Both the position numbers and the translations under genes were made by a program. Of a stretch of DNA of 64,000 nt, positions 1 through 13,600 are shown piece by piece. This DNA is from Trichoplax adhaerens (Eukaryota > Placozoa > Uniplacotomia > Trichoplacea > Trichoplacidae): positions 1,870,297 to 1,934,296 of the forward strand of contig NW_002060951.1 in the NCBI RefSeq assembly GCF_000150275.1, given 5' to 3'. Every line of letters begins with the position of its first letter. The first letter of the stretch is position 1. The notes under the pieces are model-generated. The model was not told where the DNA came from and ran no database searches. It saw only the letters and a list, made by a program, of their open reading frames with translations.

Positions 1-3000
1 TATTTAAATTAAGCTAAAATTTAATTATAGCTCTGTATCGAGATAAATTCAAACATTGTAGTTTGTTATAATTTTACACCCGGAGGAGTAGACGTCTCAT
101 CACATACACGTATTTCTGATAAAAACGCAATATTAAATACTATGAAGTATAGTAATCTTATTACAAATCTCAAACGGACTTATTTATGGTTAACTACAGT
201 ACTAATTTGCTTTCGATGCTAAAGTAAGCTTAATTATGTTCTTTAATGCCTTAGTACTACTACCGCTTACCGTGTTGCTATAAAATTTATTCTGCAGTTG
301 CCTAAAATATAGTAATTTGAAAATAAATTGCTTTACGAAACCGTATATATTTGTTCGGACTGTTATTAATTAACATCAACTAAAAGTGCTCAAGCATTAA
401 TCTGCCTACATCATAAGTACTAATAGAATTTATTTTGTTTCGCATTGATAATATGTGGTGCAACTTCGAAATAAGCTTGAGATTAAGATCGGCATTTGTT
501 AAAATACATTAATTTTATATATTAAAAATGAAATTTTACAAGAAATAGCAGTTCCCGTTATAATGCTTTGAGGATACTTTATTACGACACGAAAAGTAAC
601 TTCTTAGATAAAGTTAATTAATGTCAGAATATTAGTATTAATTTCCTCGTGAAATTCCAGGAAGAATATGATAAAAATTAAAGTATAAGTTAGTCAGTTT
701 CAACTCCTTGCAGACTTTACAAGTTTATGCTATGTACGGAGACTATATAGCCTATCAAAAGACTACCATTCTTATCAAAATTATCAGCTACAGTACAGGC
801 ATAATCTGTTAAATTTTAAGGAGTCTTAATGAAACCTAGGCAATAAAGCGTAATTAAATCTATTCAGTATTTCTACTGACGCCCATTTAAGAATTGATAT
901 TATGTGCATCTATTCTATGCTATGATTGAATTTCAATCTCGGAATATGTTAATATTAAGCTTTCAGAACGCATATGTATGATAAAATGACAATTGATTAA
1001 TGTGGCGTTATTCTTTTAACTCTTTTCATTTACTGAATTTATGCTGCAGAGATACCGACCGATAAGCTCTTGAATTCACGCAATTGGCTTAATAACCGAT
1101 GTTTACTTAATCATAGTTTTACTTGAAACATACGCGTTTTCTAAGAAGGGCAAGCTATTGTTTATTTGCTATTCTTTGTTACTTGCATGTAGTGTTGTAT
1201 TTCTACTACAAGGAGAAGAATTAAAAGCGAAATGATATCAATTCATGATAAGCAATAATATGATAAATATAAATGTATTATGATATCCTTGATGTAGAAT
1301 TCAGTATTCTATTCCTTTCCAAATAATTACGGCTAAAAACACTATTACTTCAAAACGGCTCCTAGATTATTAAAATTGATAGGCATTGGCTGAATATGCT
1401 ATGATTAGATTGAGCGACCCTATAATATATTATCAAACGACTATACTGAATAAGTTCGATCAGAGATGTCAACATATTATAAAGAAATCATATAATATTC
1501 TCCGATGCCATTGCTTTTATATGCCACTGCATAGCAGTATATGCACAAAGGAATCTTTTGAATTCAAAGAACTTCTATCAAAATAAGGTAAATTATCACA
1601 CTAGTTTACCTCTACTTTTGTATTGATTACATGCTATTAAAGTTTAAGTTCATTTTTATCATCGTCTAGTCGCAATTGTATTGTGTTCAATATACCATGC
1701 TCCACCCCTTGAATGCAGAATATTCTAGTTATCTAGTGAATACAAAAAGATTGAAGACGTTTTTGAAATATATTTGCATTTGCCAGTATGGAATTTATAT
1801 TAGCTCAATAGGAATTACAGGCAATTCAATCATAAGATGTTTTTTTAATTATCACATAACGGTATATTCACTTTATCTTACCAGAAAATTATATTCATTG
1901 ATTTATAGGAAAGCGGATTGAATGCTACTATTTAATCAAACGTATCGTAGTTAGAATTATTAAACACATTGTTCGAGCCTCTCGGTCAGCTCTACTTATC
2001 TTCGATATTACAAATTACCATCGGTGGAATTCGATTTCGGTTGAAAATCGAACAATTTCAAAATCTGTTCGAGAATCAGGAGAGGACGATTAAACAAGGC
2101 TGCACTCCTTAAAGATTTAGCTGTCATCTTGATAGTGAGTCATGAACGATAATTTAAAGATACGAGTTCTGCCCAGCACATGTAAATATTTTGGTTCACC
2201 AAGATAATTAATTAGTTCTTGTCAAATTTATATACCGCATTTTACATCAAATTGTTATCTATCTGCTATTTAATTCTATTTAAAGATTAAGATGAAATTT
2301 TATATCCAGTTTGCATTTTTCTCTCAACCCTAAGCCATCACACCCATCCAAACCATGATTTTTGTTCGAGTTAAGATGTTGACAATACTTATCATTTTAT
2401 CCTTCCATCTCTGATGGCAAAAGTTTATTTATAGATGCGCAGTATACAATATAGGATATTTCCTATACAGCATGATGATCAGTAATGATTTTAGAAGCTT
2501 ATAGTGGTAGCTTGTAACTATAAATTTTTCTATTTATTTTTTAATCCTTTGGACAAGATCTTCTCGTCATAAAAGATTATTCATTGCTTAATTTTCTTGG
2601 GCAATCAGACTTTTAGACTATGTGTTAGCTACAGGGCTATCGACAATAACCACTGATTACGTTGTTTCTATGCCTGTGTGTTGTTGCACTTTAGTCTATT
2701 ATTGTTGACCTGTTTATGCTGTTTGGTTTTTGTTATTACCCTGTTAGTTATATTTTTGGCATTTTGGCAGGCTTATAACGGAGATTTCATATATCAAATA
2801 TTTATGGAAAGGGAATGAGCCATTATAAGCTGAAATAATAAAATACTTGACGCTAGTAATCTGTAATGCAAAGTTATGAAAATACTTTATAAAAAATATA
2901 GAATTATCTAGCAATCCTGGCAATTTTTTTAATGAATTGCTATTAGACAACTTAGTAGGATTCATAATCGATTATCACTAGTAGCGTTAGATTGACCCAA

Positions 3001-6000
3001 ATTATGTATTCCAGTATAATCATATAAGCAACATAAAATTTATTTTCACACTATTAAAAGGGTTGATAAGAGAGTTAACTAGTTTTATCTGATCGAAAAA
3101 AAGGATGGAACGTCTACGTTAATAAATGCTAGTAACTTTCTCCTTAAAATTACACCAGCAACACTTCACTCAAAAAATCGTTGCTTGTAATCAGAGTTGC
3201 CGATAAATTGATCAAATTATTAAAAATAGAGGGTCATTTAGCTTAAATATTTTAAATCAATTATGATAATTCGAACGACCAACTACTTAAAATTTAATAT
3301 TTCACTTCGTATACTGAAGAGTGAGATCAAGACTTTATTTTATAATTACAGTAAACTCCTTCTTCTATTATTATACGTATTACAAAATCATCTACGTTCC
3401 AGCATTAAGCTAAATAGTCGTATATTGATTGATGGACCATAAAAGAGATAATTGTTATTGAATCATTATTGCCGCGGCCCTTATTATTATAAACAATATT
3501 GCCGTAAACTGGTTCAGTTTAAGCCTGTTAAATAAAGCAAGGTCAAATTGTAAAGAATTTTATCTGCTAACATTTAATCAACTTTACTGTTAAATATGTA
3601 CCGGTTTGATGGTCCAATTCCTGATCAGCATCTGTTAATCGACCAGGAACTGACGGTATTACTGATAAAATAAGACTTATCATTTTGAAATTGTAAATTA
3701 GACTAGATTAAATTGAAAGTATTGAATGACTGGGATTGTTTTCTAGTAAATAAGAGATGAAAGACTGATTTTCTTCGGACGATGCCTCCAGAAGATTTGT
3801 TCGAACATATTCTTTTCTTGAGTCATTCAGAAAATTTTCTGATTTTAAATTAATCTAATATAATAAATAAATAATGATATTCGTACACTAACCGATGATG
3901 CAAACAGGATCAAATTAAAAATGAATGATCTATCTGCTATCGTAGAGCTGTAGCGATAGAAAAAATATAGAAAAATCATTATTTTACATATTTATTATAC
4001 GGCTATTGGCTCTTTGTTCTGCAAACATTCTTAGCCTTCTCACTAAACCAAAATGTCATAACCTTAAGATAATATAGCCAAAATGTGGATTGCCAAATTA
4101 GAACAATAGTATTTATAACAAATGCTTAATTAGAGATTTATATTTCAAATAGACCAAACCATTTTTATTAGAAACAAATTCAACGTGGTCGATATTATGA
4201 ATTAATAAAATGAAATTGGTTAAAACTAGGATAAACTATGATTAATTACCACCTATTCATGCAATTTTATTTCAATTTTGTTTAAATGAAGCACTTAAAA
4301 TAACATTTTTATACATATAAATACGTCATATACTCGTATGCCCTTACCATTAACTATATCAAGTCATTTCTACAATAATATTCACTTATAGCAGTTGTTA
4401 CTCCTGTTCAAAACATTGTACCTTACGTTTCTATTCTGAGTTTTCGTGTTATATTGACTATCAGACTTGTAATTATTACGATATTTAGACATGATTGCAA
4501 TTTATCAGAATATTACATTAAATTATCCGATCTTCATATTATTCAAAGTGCCAAATAATCTACACTTAATATCAATATACTGGTATAGCTATGTTATGAT
4601 TATGATCGATGTTAACTTAAAATTGATGTCGGTAATTCTACAGTAGCTATTATACTATATAAGATGCTTTGCCATTTTAAATTTTAGCCAAATACGCGTA
4701 TACTCACATTAGTTTGTAATCATAGATCTAGTATAGACGCAGTCGCTCGCTTACCTTAATATACCTGAAAATCGTTAATCTTAATTTCAGATAAAATCAG
4801 GTTCAAACATTTCCATGGCAATTATTTAAATCTTTTCCATCCTATAACTAACTGATGATTCATTCTCTAAACTTAAATATAGTCTATTGTAATACTGCCT
4901 ATTCCTTCGACTGACAGGTATCAAACTGTGTCGCTAGTGCTGATAAGTTTGATACTGGCCAAATAGAATTAAAATTGTTCATTATAAAGTTTCGAATTAT
5001 AATGTCAACTGATTCTTTTTCCTTTGGATTTTTAACTATTTTTAATAATGAATGCTGAATTAGGAATCTAATTTTACTTATAAAATCTCTACTATAATGC
5101 TTCAAATCTTATCATTAAGTTAAGAAATAAGCAAGTGCAAAATAACTATCATTGGAATGACACCGTCATCATCTATCTATTTTCGATTGATATTCAATTC
5201 TGCCTGATTAAGTAAACTAGGACTGAAACAATTGCTCATCGTACCATATTGGAAATGTGTATTATTCTAAACGAATTTTTATTATTTGTTCCTTGGGGAA
5301 ATGAAAATGCTATAACAGATCGTTTATCCTAGGAATTTGCTCAATAATTTTAACTGTTCTTTATAAAATGAGTAGAAACTGTCTCACACTAGCCATATCA
5401 TTAATAGCATTTAAAACCGGTTATTACCTTACAGTCCGATAAAACAGAAAAATTTAACACTGTAACTCTACATTTAATTACACAATCTAGGAAATTGCTT
5501 TGAATCTTATACAATTATTCGCCAACCGATAGTAAAGATTAACAGCAATCATTTAGTAACTTCATTTACTGACTTTCCAATGAGTTGCTGCACTGGTTGT
5601 CCTTTGCAATCCATTTTGCAATACAGTATTTATTCTCACCAACAAAAATTTTATAATTAAAATTACCATAAATTAAGCTGTAAGTTGTGCTATTAATAAT
5701 AGCGAACTTATACATTTTATATTATAATACTGTTGACTATGTGTTTTTAAATGTTGAGTAGTAAAATTACAAAAATTTATATCATGAACTGTATAATTCA
5801 TTATCTTTAAATTATCAAAATTTGGATGTTACCAAATCCTTTATTAATTTTAGTTCAATAGTTTAGGATATAGAGGAATACAATCTTTAATTTCCTATAT
5901 TGAAATTAGAATAGTTGATATAAGCGTAGATGATATGATTAGATAGAATACTATTATTAGAGAAAATCTTAATATTAATGTTAGATGATCAAGTTTATAC

Positions 6001-6735
6001 TATTTACCGTCATAAAAATTAATTTTAGATAAAAGAAAGAAGTAATACTTGGTATCTTCTGTAAAGTAAATAAGCTAAAATTGTTTCATTGAGTCTCTTA
6101 TTTCATTATCTGAAGGATCAAAGAATACGTAATTGATCGTATTGAACAAGTAGAGATTACAGATAAAAGTATGATATTTGAAGTATCATATCATTAATTA
6201 AAGAATACCGTTAGGCAATGAATCCAATTTATCAGTCTTTATTGGAATATCTGTAGTTAATGATTTCTTTTGAGTGCCAAACGGAGATATATTGAGCTTT
6301 TAAGAGAGAATCTTACCATTAGAGCCTGAACAATATTTATCTAATTTTTTTAGATTACAATTAAAAACCTTTACAAGCTTGACGTAATATAAATTCTTAG
6401 TATAGAATAGAATTAAGGGAATTTTTTATGAATGGTTATTCACTTCTGCAATTTAAAACTCGCATCAAAGCAAGTTTAAGACTTAAATTTTCATAAACTA
6501 AGACTATTCTATATAGGCATATTTAGTATCTAGCTCTCACTCACATGTAACATACATTGTAGTAAGACTAGAGTTTAGTATCTGGTCAATATCTTCAATA
6601 AATAGTTAAATCTTAATCTAATTATAGCGGTAATTGCACTAGTACTTATTAGATATACACGTCGCAGATCAAAAGCTAATACTTAATTGAAAGGATTCAT
6701 GAGCAATGTTACCGGTTCGAAATAATTATTTATTA
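1..6735. other. Gene-free AT-rich intergenic DNA
   Basis: No convincing gene is seen. Open frames here are under 85 codons, mostly lack an ATG, match no family I recognise and have no in-phase splice partners. The sequence is uniformly AT-rich with many in-frame stops. A short hairpin lies near 2.03 kb. Distant regulatory elements cannot be excluded by eye. Confidence 0.6.
2030..2052. repeat. Short inverted repeat (8-bp stem)
   Basis: TTCGATTT at 2030-2037 pairs with AAATCGAA at 2045-2052 around a 7-base loop. It lies in a slightly GC-richer patch (about 1970-2110) that does not translate into a recognisable protein. It could be a chance palindrome. Confidence 0.4.
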
Positions 6736-7034
6736 CAAACCAGCTTCATAATAATGGTCAATAACAAATCTTTAAGTTTCTTAAGTCTCTGCGATATATA
6801 TCCCTTAACTCTTTACAGCAATTTAGACCCCTTTGGTTTTACGTTATAGGAAAAGAGAATTAATTATATTCAACAATCTATCGTGTTTATATACTCTTCG
6901 GCAGCGACTAACATTAATGAATTATCTTGATATCCTACCGTAATGGTTAATTCTCACTTTGTAGTAAAATTAATGCAACAATGTTTATAGTCATAGACAT
7001 CCACCGACTAATTCTAAGTGACTGGACTACAATA
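6736..7034 (+). repeat. Dispersed repeat, copy A
   Basis: This segment aligns by eye, in the same orientation, with 52846-53109. Shared blocks in the same order include CAAACCAGCTTC, ATCCCTTAACT, an AATTTAGAC-CCTTTG block followed by TCTACGTTA or TTTACGTTA, CTAACATT-ATGA-T-ATCTT and GGACTACAATA. The two copies are clearly diverged. No coding capacity is seen. Just downstream of both copies lies a palindromic TTCG block (GGTTCGAACC at 7078-7087; a hairpin at 53260-53280). It is probably an old non-autonomous element or a duplicated intergenic segment. Confidence 0.6.
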
Positions 7035-8942
7035 AGAATGTTAAATTCACTAAATTTAGTAATCCGTTTTTGACTGTGGTTCGAACCGTTACAGCAGTTT
7101 GTCTTAGTTACATTAGGAGTACAGAAATAAAATCCACTAATTTCTGAAGGAAGAAAAGCTGCTAAATATCCGTTATGAACTGCAAATTGTGACTATTTTA
7201 ATCCGTCCATTTTTGAGAATAAGCTCAGACATAAATATACAATATATTAGCAACTAAAGATGTAGTATAAGCGTGTAAATGAGATTCTTCTTCACGTTGC
7301 AGATTTTTCTTATATGATATCAGCTTTAAGACTTACATTTAGGATTTTAAATTAGGTCCAATTTATCTCTATTCATAATCGATAGACATGGTCATTAGCT
7401 TTAGCTATTCACATGCGTTAGTAATTCAATTGCTCGGAGGATCAAAAAGAGACTATTTAGCTTTTCATTTTTTCCTTAGTGTAAGAAAATATTTGTTATT
7501 GTGTTAGTGCTGTTTACTTCGTCAGAATTCGGACTCTAATGAATTATACTAAGCTTCTCTGGGGGTACCTAGCAACGAAATGAAATGAGGATGCATTTCT
7601 AAAAAATATTTTACCCTAAAGCTATTATCCCTACTGGTATACTGCTTTAAAATAAAAGAATAGTTTTTTTAATATGACGCTTATAAATAGCAGATATTTT
7701 TCGGTTTATCAAGAATTGGAATATATTCTAGCATTATAATTGAATACATTAACAATATGATAGAAGAAATACTTAACAATCAAGTCTGCATTTTTGTTTC
7801 TGCCTTTAGACATTGCTTATTTTGTTCCTTACTTGAAGTGCGTATTACCTATTATACCAAATGTGCTATATCTGAAAGCTAGACCCATAACAGGGCTGTA
7901 ATTATTTCTATAAGGTTTTCTTATTATATATGACAGCTATTGCCTGAATATTAATATAGTAAGTACACTATTATAAGAATTAGTTCATACTTAGTAGAAT
8001 GTTAATGACTATTGGCTAAATCGATCATCATTATTAATTTCCTCGAGTGTCCTGGTAATTCATGATAGTCAAAATGATTCGTACTCCATTATGAATCTTA
8101 CTGTTTGAGATTTTTTAATACCTATATTCTTTTTGTATAATATCCATTTTTTGATTTATTACCACCCTACCTGTCAGCAGAACCAATAGCAACACGATCT
8201 TCGATAAAAACTTTAATTTGGATTGAAATACTCAGGCAAATTTTTATGCAATTTTGCGTTTATTTAATAATTTTCGTCTTTCAACGAAGGGTTGTTTTAA
8301 CGAAGTCCTTATATATAAATGATCTATAGGATAGCGATATTTTCTATTAAATTGTAAAAACGAAATTAATACTGATTAATAACAGCTTATCTTCAGGTCC
8401 TCTGAACACTTACTATTCTAGTAGAATAAGCACATTGAGTGCCTTTGCTCACTCGATACTGTCTAAATCCAAGAGAAATATTTGAATCCGTCATTGACTG
8501 CTTCATATGGCCTCATTTCTCCTATCGTTCCTTATTACTATACTTAGAACTTATGTCTAAGAATTACTATCCGCTGTAACTAATTTTTAAATTGAAGCAT
8601 TATTGGAAGGCTTCTCCATTTAGATCATTTGCATACAGCATTTAATATTATTCCAAATGTTATTCAGCCATAAGTAAAGGCACATTTTGTCATGAGATTC
8701 GATTAGTGTAAGACAGTGTAATATTATATTCTAAGTTGATGATATATTTAGTAATGTCTACCGTAGGTGTTGTGTTCAACATGTGATAGATATTCTCGTT
8801 AGAGGCTTAAGTATTAAATATAGCTAGCTTAGTAACTGTAATCCTTTTGAAGAGGAGCGCTACAGTGCTCACACTAGAGCTTCACATGAAAGGTGTAAAG
8901 TATCCTGTATATGAGATGCTAATACTGAAGTGTGTAGTAAGT

Positions 8943-9075
8943 AAGGTGCTAAGACTGTAAACGCGGAAAAGTATATAAGCGAGTAGTTTAGTATAGTAAG
9001 ATAGTTCTTTCTCGTTAGAAGTCCTAAGCTAATCGATTACGTAGTATCTTCGTAAACGAGGTTTTGTTCAATAAA
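8943..9075 (+). repeat. Possible solo-LTR-like module, copy 1
   Basis: In order there are AAGGTGCTAA (8943), TATATAAGC (8972-8980), ACGTAG (9039), CGTAAACG (9051) and AATAAA (9070-9075). The same five words occur in the same order at 48802-49034. A TATA box followed about 100 bp later by a polyA signal is typical of the U3-R part of an LTR. No primer-binding site, no coding region and no clean target duplication was found, so the LTR reading is inference. Confidence 0.25.
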
Positions 9076-9140
9076 TCTTAATTTTCTAAAGTTTTGAAGA
9101 TTCTTGATCTATCAACCTCACAATTTGCCAGTTGTTCCTG

Positions 9141-9219
9141 AGATTGGCCGGGTATTTCCGGGAATGACCAGGCAATCCCGGGATTGACCGAAATTGCTGG
9201 CTATTATCGGGATTGACCG
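9141..9219 (+). repeat. Short GC-rich interspersed repeats (GGGATTGACCG)
   Basis: CGGGATTGACCG occurs at 9179-9190 and again at 9208-9219. Degenerate copies precede it (AGATTGGCCG at 9141, GGGAATGACC near 9160). The patch is much GC-richer than its surroundings and lies about 250 bp upstream of a receptor gene. It may be a decayed minisatellite or a cluster of regulatory sites. Confidence 0.45.
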
Positions 9220-9468
9220 TAACATATGCATAACTCACGATTACATTATCGTACTATACTATATTAAACCACTATACGTAAATTACACATTTTAACATTT
9301 CCTACTGTATAAGTATAGCATCGATATAACTTAAATCATTTTATATTGTAGGATTTTTATATGTATTCTGAAAGAACTCCGCAGTGAATGATTGAATTCA
9401 GAAATAGGATCCAACAAGCCATAGAATATTTATTGGTTCTGCTGATAGATTGATAAGAATATTGAGAT

Positions 9469-10629
9469 ATGTTGAATTACTCCAATACAACTTTACCACC
9501 AGCATGGAACCAATATCGAAATTTATTGTCTCCTCAAAATTTAACTACACTAGAAGTTACTTTTATTGTAATTTATGCTATCTTAGGCTTCTTTGGGCTA
9601 ATCAATAACGCCGCAATTATTTTAATTGTTACGTTTGGGAAGCATTTACGCTCACCCAACAATTTTTTAGTAGTAAATCTAGCTGTAGCTGGCTTAATCA
9701 TGTCTATTTTCCATGTGCCTTGGCTAATTATAACTCAATTTATAGCTAATAATATCTGGATATTTGGGCCAGTTATGTGTAAATTATATTACACTGTTAC
9801 GCTTTTATCTATTCATTTAATTTCATTTACTCAAGTAGCTATATGTATCAGTCGCTATCAAGGCTTAAATTTGATTTTTAAATTTCAATTAAAATTAACC
9901 AAAAAGAAAGTCATTATAGTTATCACCACGATATGGATTGCTGCATTGTTAATGTGCTTACCATATTTAATTTATTTAACTGTTATCCGCTCGCCACACA
10001 CCAATCAAACGCATTGTATGCTGTCTCTTCCTTTTACACCCTATGATTTTTATATTCAAGGACAATTTGTTAGTTTCCCTTATTTTATGTATGCTATTTG
10101 TTATTTAATTGTGGCTTATATCATACCATTTTGTACAATGGCAGTCTTGTATAGTTTAATAATTCGTTCTCTGTGTAAGAAGAGATTTAATAATTTTCAT
10201 ACTAGCCTGGAAGAGCGTTTAAAGAAGCAAGTGCTATCTGGTGTAACTGTTAGCCGTAATCAAAAACAGCGGATCATCAAAGTATTTCTTACCTCAGTTG
10301 TTGTATTTTTCATTTCCAATCTTCCGTCAGCTACGTCATTATTTTTGTTTATTGTCCATTCTATTAGACGAGAAATTTTTATCAGTATGAGACACTATTT
10401 AGCAACAGCTCAGATATTTGGTATAGTATCTAATGCAATAATCTATGGCTACTTTAATACCGGTATTCGTCGACGATCGTCCAAGTTACTTCGCCGCTTA
10501 TCAGTACCTGGTTTAAAATTGGATCGCATTGAGGAAATAAATGGGCAGAGCAATCCTAAACTCTCAATTGATCAAGGCCTTGCTTATATAAAGAAAGATG
10601 CAACTAGAGAGTTTATTATTGCAAGTTAG
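9469..10629 (+). CDS. Rhodopsin-class GPCR, orphan, single exon (386 aa)
   Basis: Seven-transmembrane receptor of the plasma membrane. Seen: N-glycosylation sites near the N-terminus (NYS, NTT, NLT); TM1 about residues 29-53 with the conserved Asn in GLINN; TM2 with NLAVAGL; Cys before TM3 (VMCKLY) and a partner Cys in loop 2; TM3 end SRY; TM4 with IWIA; TM5 with conserved Pro (AYIIPF); TM6 FFISNLP; TM7 VSNAIIY; an Arg-rich tail. Start is an ATG with no upstream in-frame alternative. Odd points: position 2.50 is Gly instead of Asp, DRY is SRY, the toggle Trp 6.48 is Asn, and NPxxY is NAxxY. It is clearly paralogous to the receptor at 16.6 kb. Class A membership is sure; ligand and subfamily are unknown. 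Confidence 0.9.
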   Translation: MLNYSNTTLPPAWNQYRNLLSPQNLTTLEVTFIVIYAILGFFGLINNAAIILIVTFGKHLRSPNNFLVVNLAVAGLIMSIFHVPWLIITQFIANNIWIFGPVMCKLYYTVTLLSIHLISFTQVAICISRYQGLNLIFKFQLKLTKKKVIIVITTIWIAALLMCLPYLIYLTVIRSPHTNQTHCMLSLPFTPYDFYIQGQFVSFPYFMYAICYLIVAYIIPFCTMAVLYSLIIRSLCKKRFNNFHTSLEERLKKQVLSGVTVSRNQKQRIIKVFLTSVVVFFISNLPSATSLFLFIVHSIRREIFISMRHYLATAQIFGIVSNAIIYGYFNTGIRRRSSKLLRRLSVPGLKLDRIEEINGQSNPKLSIDQGLAYIKKDATREFIIAS

Positions 10630-13600
10630 TTTACTTTAGTGTTGTGTGACCTTTCGTTTCAATGAAAGTTGTATGATACACTTAGTTTTGGTTCAGTATA
10701 GTCAGATTCAATAAGCTTTCGATAATGTTTATGATTTCTATTCTTTATTTGTTATTTTCGCTGATAAAATTACTAAGTCACTATTAGCTTTGGAATATAT
10801 TAAGATTTGCTTAATTAAATAGATCATGGTTAGCATAATGATATATGTCTTTATTATTATCATTTTTAATATTTAATTACTTGCGGTTGGGTTAAGAAGC
10901 GTAAAGTAAGGCAATCTTTACGTAGTATCAATACATCTATGGAATTGATTGGTGTGTTTCAGCTACTACTATACAACCAGTAATAAACTATATCCAGCAA
11001 TATGAATATTAAATAAGCATTGATATGGGTTACGTCTGATCACTATAAATCAAGCTTAGCAATGACAAGCTGCACTTTTACTATAGCAATCGTAATTTTA
11101 AATCTGTTTGGATGTAAGCTATGCTACAAGATCGATTTGTGCTGATAGCAGGTAGTACGCAATGCAAAATAGCTGATACAATGAAGGAACAGCAACAAAT
11201 TTAAATTTTGCTAGCAAATGATGATGGTCAAAATTTGTTCAATTTTTTATTTATTATTATGGTAATCTGTGCATAATAAGAGAACATAGAGTTTAGTTTA
11301 AATTATGTGTGACCTGACATGAAGGTACGTGTACTTGTATAATAAAATCAATCTGTGTGACAGCGTCCGTATTTTAGATAATTACTCAATAAGCCTTTAC
11401 TCTAGATGATTAACCTACTTATTTATTTTTAAACGTTAACTCCATAGATTATGCCGGTTCATTCAATGTATAAAGCTATCTTAACGATCATTTACATTAG
11501 TCTCTTATTTTTAGTCATTTTTAAATATCCCCAACAATTAATTAGCGGACGGTTTGTAGACTAGTTTATACTGTAGTATTACTCCTACATCTGATTGTGC
11601 TCTAAAACTGACAATTGCAGTCTACCTTATATTATATTATAAGCAGTTTTATAAAAATTTATCACGATTTAAAATATATTTCGATATCCAAATAGCACTG
11701 TATTAAAGTCTTGATAGGAGTAAAATCTTGTACTGGAGTATTTATTCACGAATTCTCTAAGCGCAAATATTACATAGGAATGAAGCAATTCTAAATAGAT
11801 CTAAAAATTTCGAGTATTAGATATACACTATCCATAAATTAAACATCCCAATCCCCGTTAGTCTACGCATGATGTATTAAAGTCAATGTCTATCCATCTG
11901 TTTAAAATGCTTTCAATTTCTTAACGGTAGTATCACATCTGATTGAGTCTTGCCGATAGCCTGAATTTTGAATTTAAATGACATTGATACTTATTAATAT
12001 ATCTAAACGAATACCTTTTGGCGATAAGCCGAGATTGCTACCGCAAATAAATGAGATTTATTGCCTAAAGTTCACTATTCTACTAATATATACTACTCTA
12101 TACTCGAACTTGGCGTTATGAAATCAGCTGCCGCCTAATAAGTCTAACAAGAACCGCAAGAAGTTACTCAACTGTTTAATTTTGTTAATAATATCTATTT
12201 TTTTTTCTATAAAATAATTTGATAATATACTTCAGTTAACGCACTTCTTCGAGACAAGATAGTGGAAAATGATGATTTTTGCTTTATTATCCCATACACC
12301 AATTAATACAAATTAATGTATTGATTATATATTAATTAATTATTTAGAATTTTTGTCGACTTTAAATTCTATTATTCTAATATTTAGTAAGCTTTCTAAT
12401 AAATCTATGTCAACATTTCATTCGTTAACGTAGGAATGGGGGACGTGAATGGAAGCAAATCTTTATATAATATAATAGCAAACGGAAACTAAGCCAACGC
12501 AAAGTGTACATAGAATAAACTGTAGTACTATCAGATGTGTAATCAACCTATGGACCATTTTACTGATTGGCTAGCATCAAACTGATATTCCAGTTAAAAT
12601 GATTGTTTACGAATCAAATGCATCAAAAAACTTTTATTACATTGAATACTTAGTATCCCTTAATTTGATAAGATTTCATCTTACAATATCTAGTATTATT
12701 CAGTATGGTATTTGAATCAAATGAAATACTGTTGCAACACGTTCTGTTTTGATTTTATAATATAACTGAATTGAATAAACAGATGCTTTTGATCAATACT
12801 GTCTGCAATTTCTATTTCGATATCAAGTTATCACAAGGAATTCTATCACAGATTTTAAGTTTCCTATTCGGTATCATAAATTGTGGTAGCAGGTGAAAAT
12901 TGAATACATTTTACATGCATCGTATATTGCAATCACTTTACAAAATTCACAGCGTTAGAATTGTATTTATTTTATCACTTTAATGATCTTTACTATGAAT
13001 TTATACGGAAAATTTTATATATTAGAATTTACAAATTAAATTATCATTTTTGACCTTCATTTTTAGATGTAGGGCGTAAAAGGTAAATTACTATCATTAA
13101 TCCATACAGACCAAGAATGAAGATGGGATTCAAGAAATGTAGTCACACCAGAATTACTATGACGTAATTCTGGTGTATAGGCAATACATGGATGAAATAA
13201 ATTTTCATGAGTAAAAGCAATTTCAAGATGTTATTGTGATGCAGCAATACATAATAATAAGTTTTCAGATCATCTTTATTCCTAAATACAGGACATTTGA
13301 GCACAAACAAAATAAAAACTTAAATTGAAGTTGTTATTGTAAAATAATAATGTAAGCAATGCGAACTGTTAGAATTACTATTTTGATCTGAACTTTAACT
13401 TAAAATTCACTACAATCTCTTTGAAAATAAATAAAAATTGGCGATTAATGAAATTAACTTCACAGCTTCAGTTGTTCTTTTAGCTGGATGACCAGTATAA
13501 TTGAGAAATCTCTCACTGGTGCAAAATTTAACTAATTCAGTTACTGTCTCACTCGTTCTTAAATATTTTAGTTAATACCTTTGATCATATTCGAAAAATA

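Larger units (their letters stand above)
7035..9468. other. Intergenic DNA upstream of the first receptor
   Basis: No gene is seen. The interval holds a GT/AG-rich stretch at about 8.77-9.11 kb with a TATA-like and a polyA-like signal, and a small GC-rich repeat patch at 9.14-9.22 kb just before the receptor. The receptor promoter presumably lies here but no specific site is clear. Confidence 0.5.

Noticed and set aside
2744-2965. 73-codon minus-strand frame with a true ATG
   Set aside because: It has no motif, no splice or polyA context and no family resemblance; its composition is that of the surrounding AT-rich DNA.
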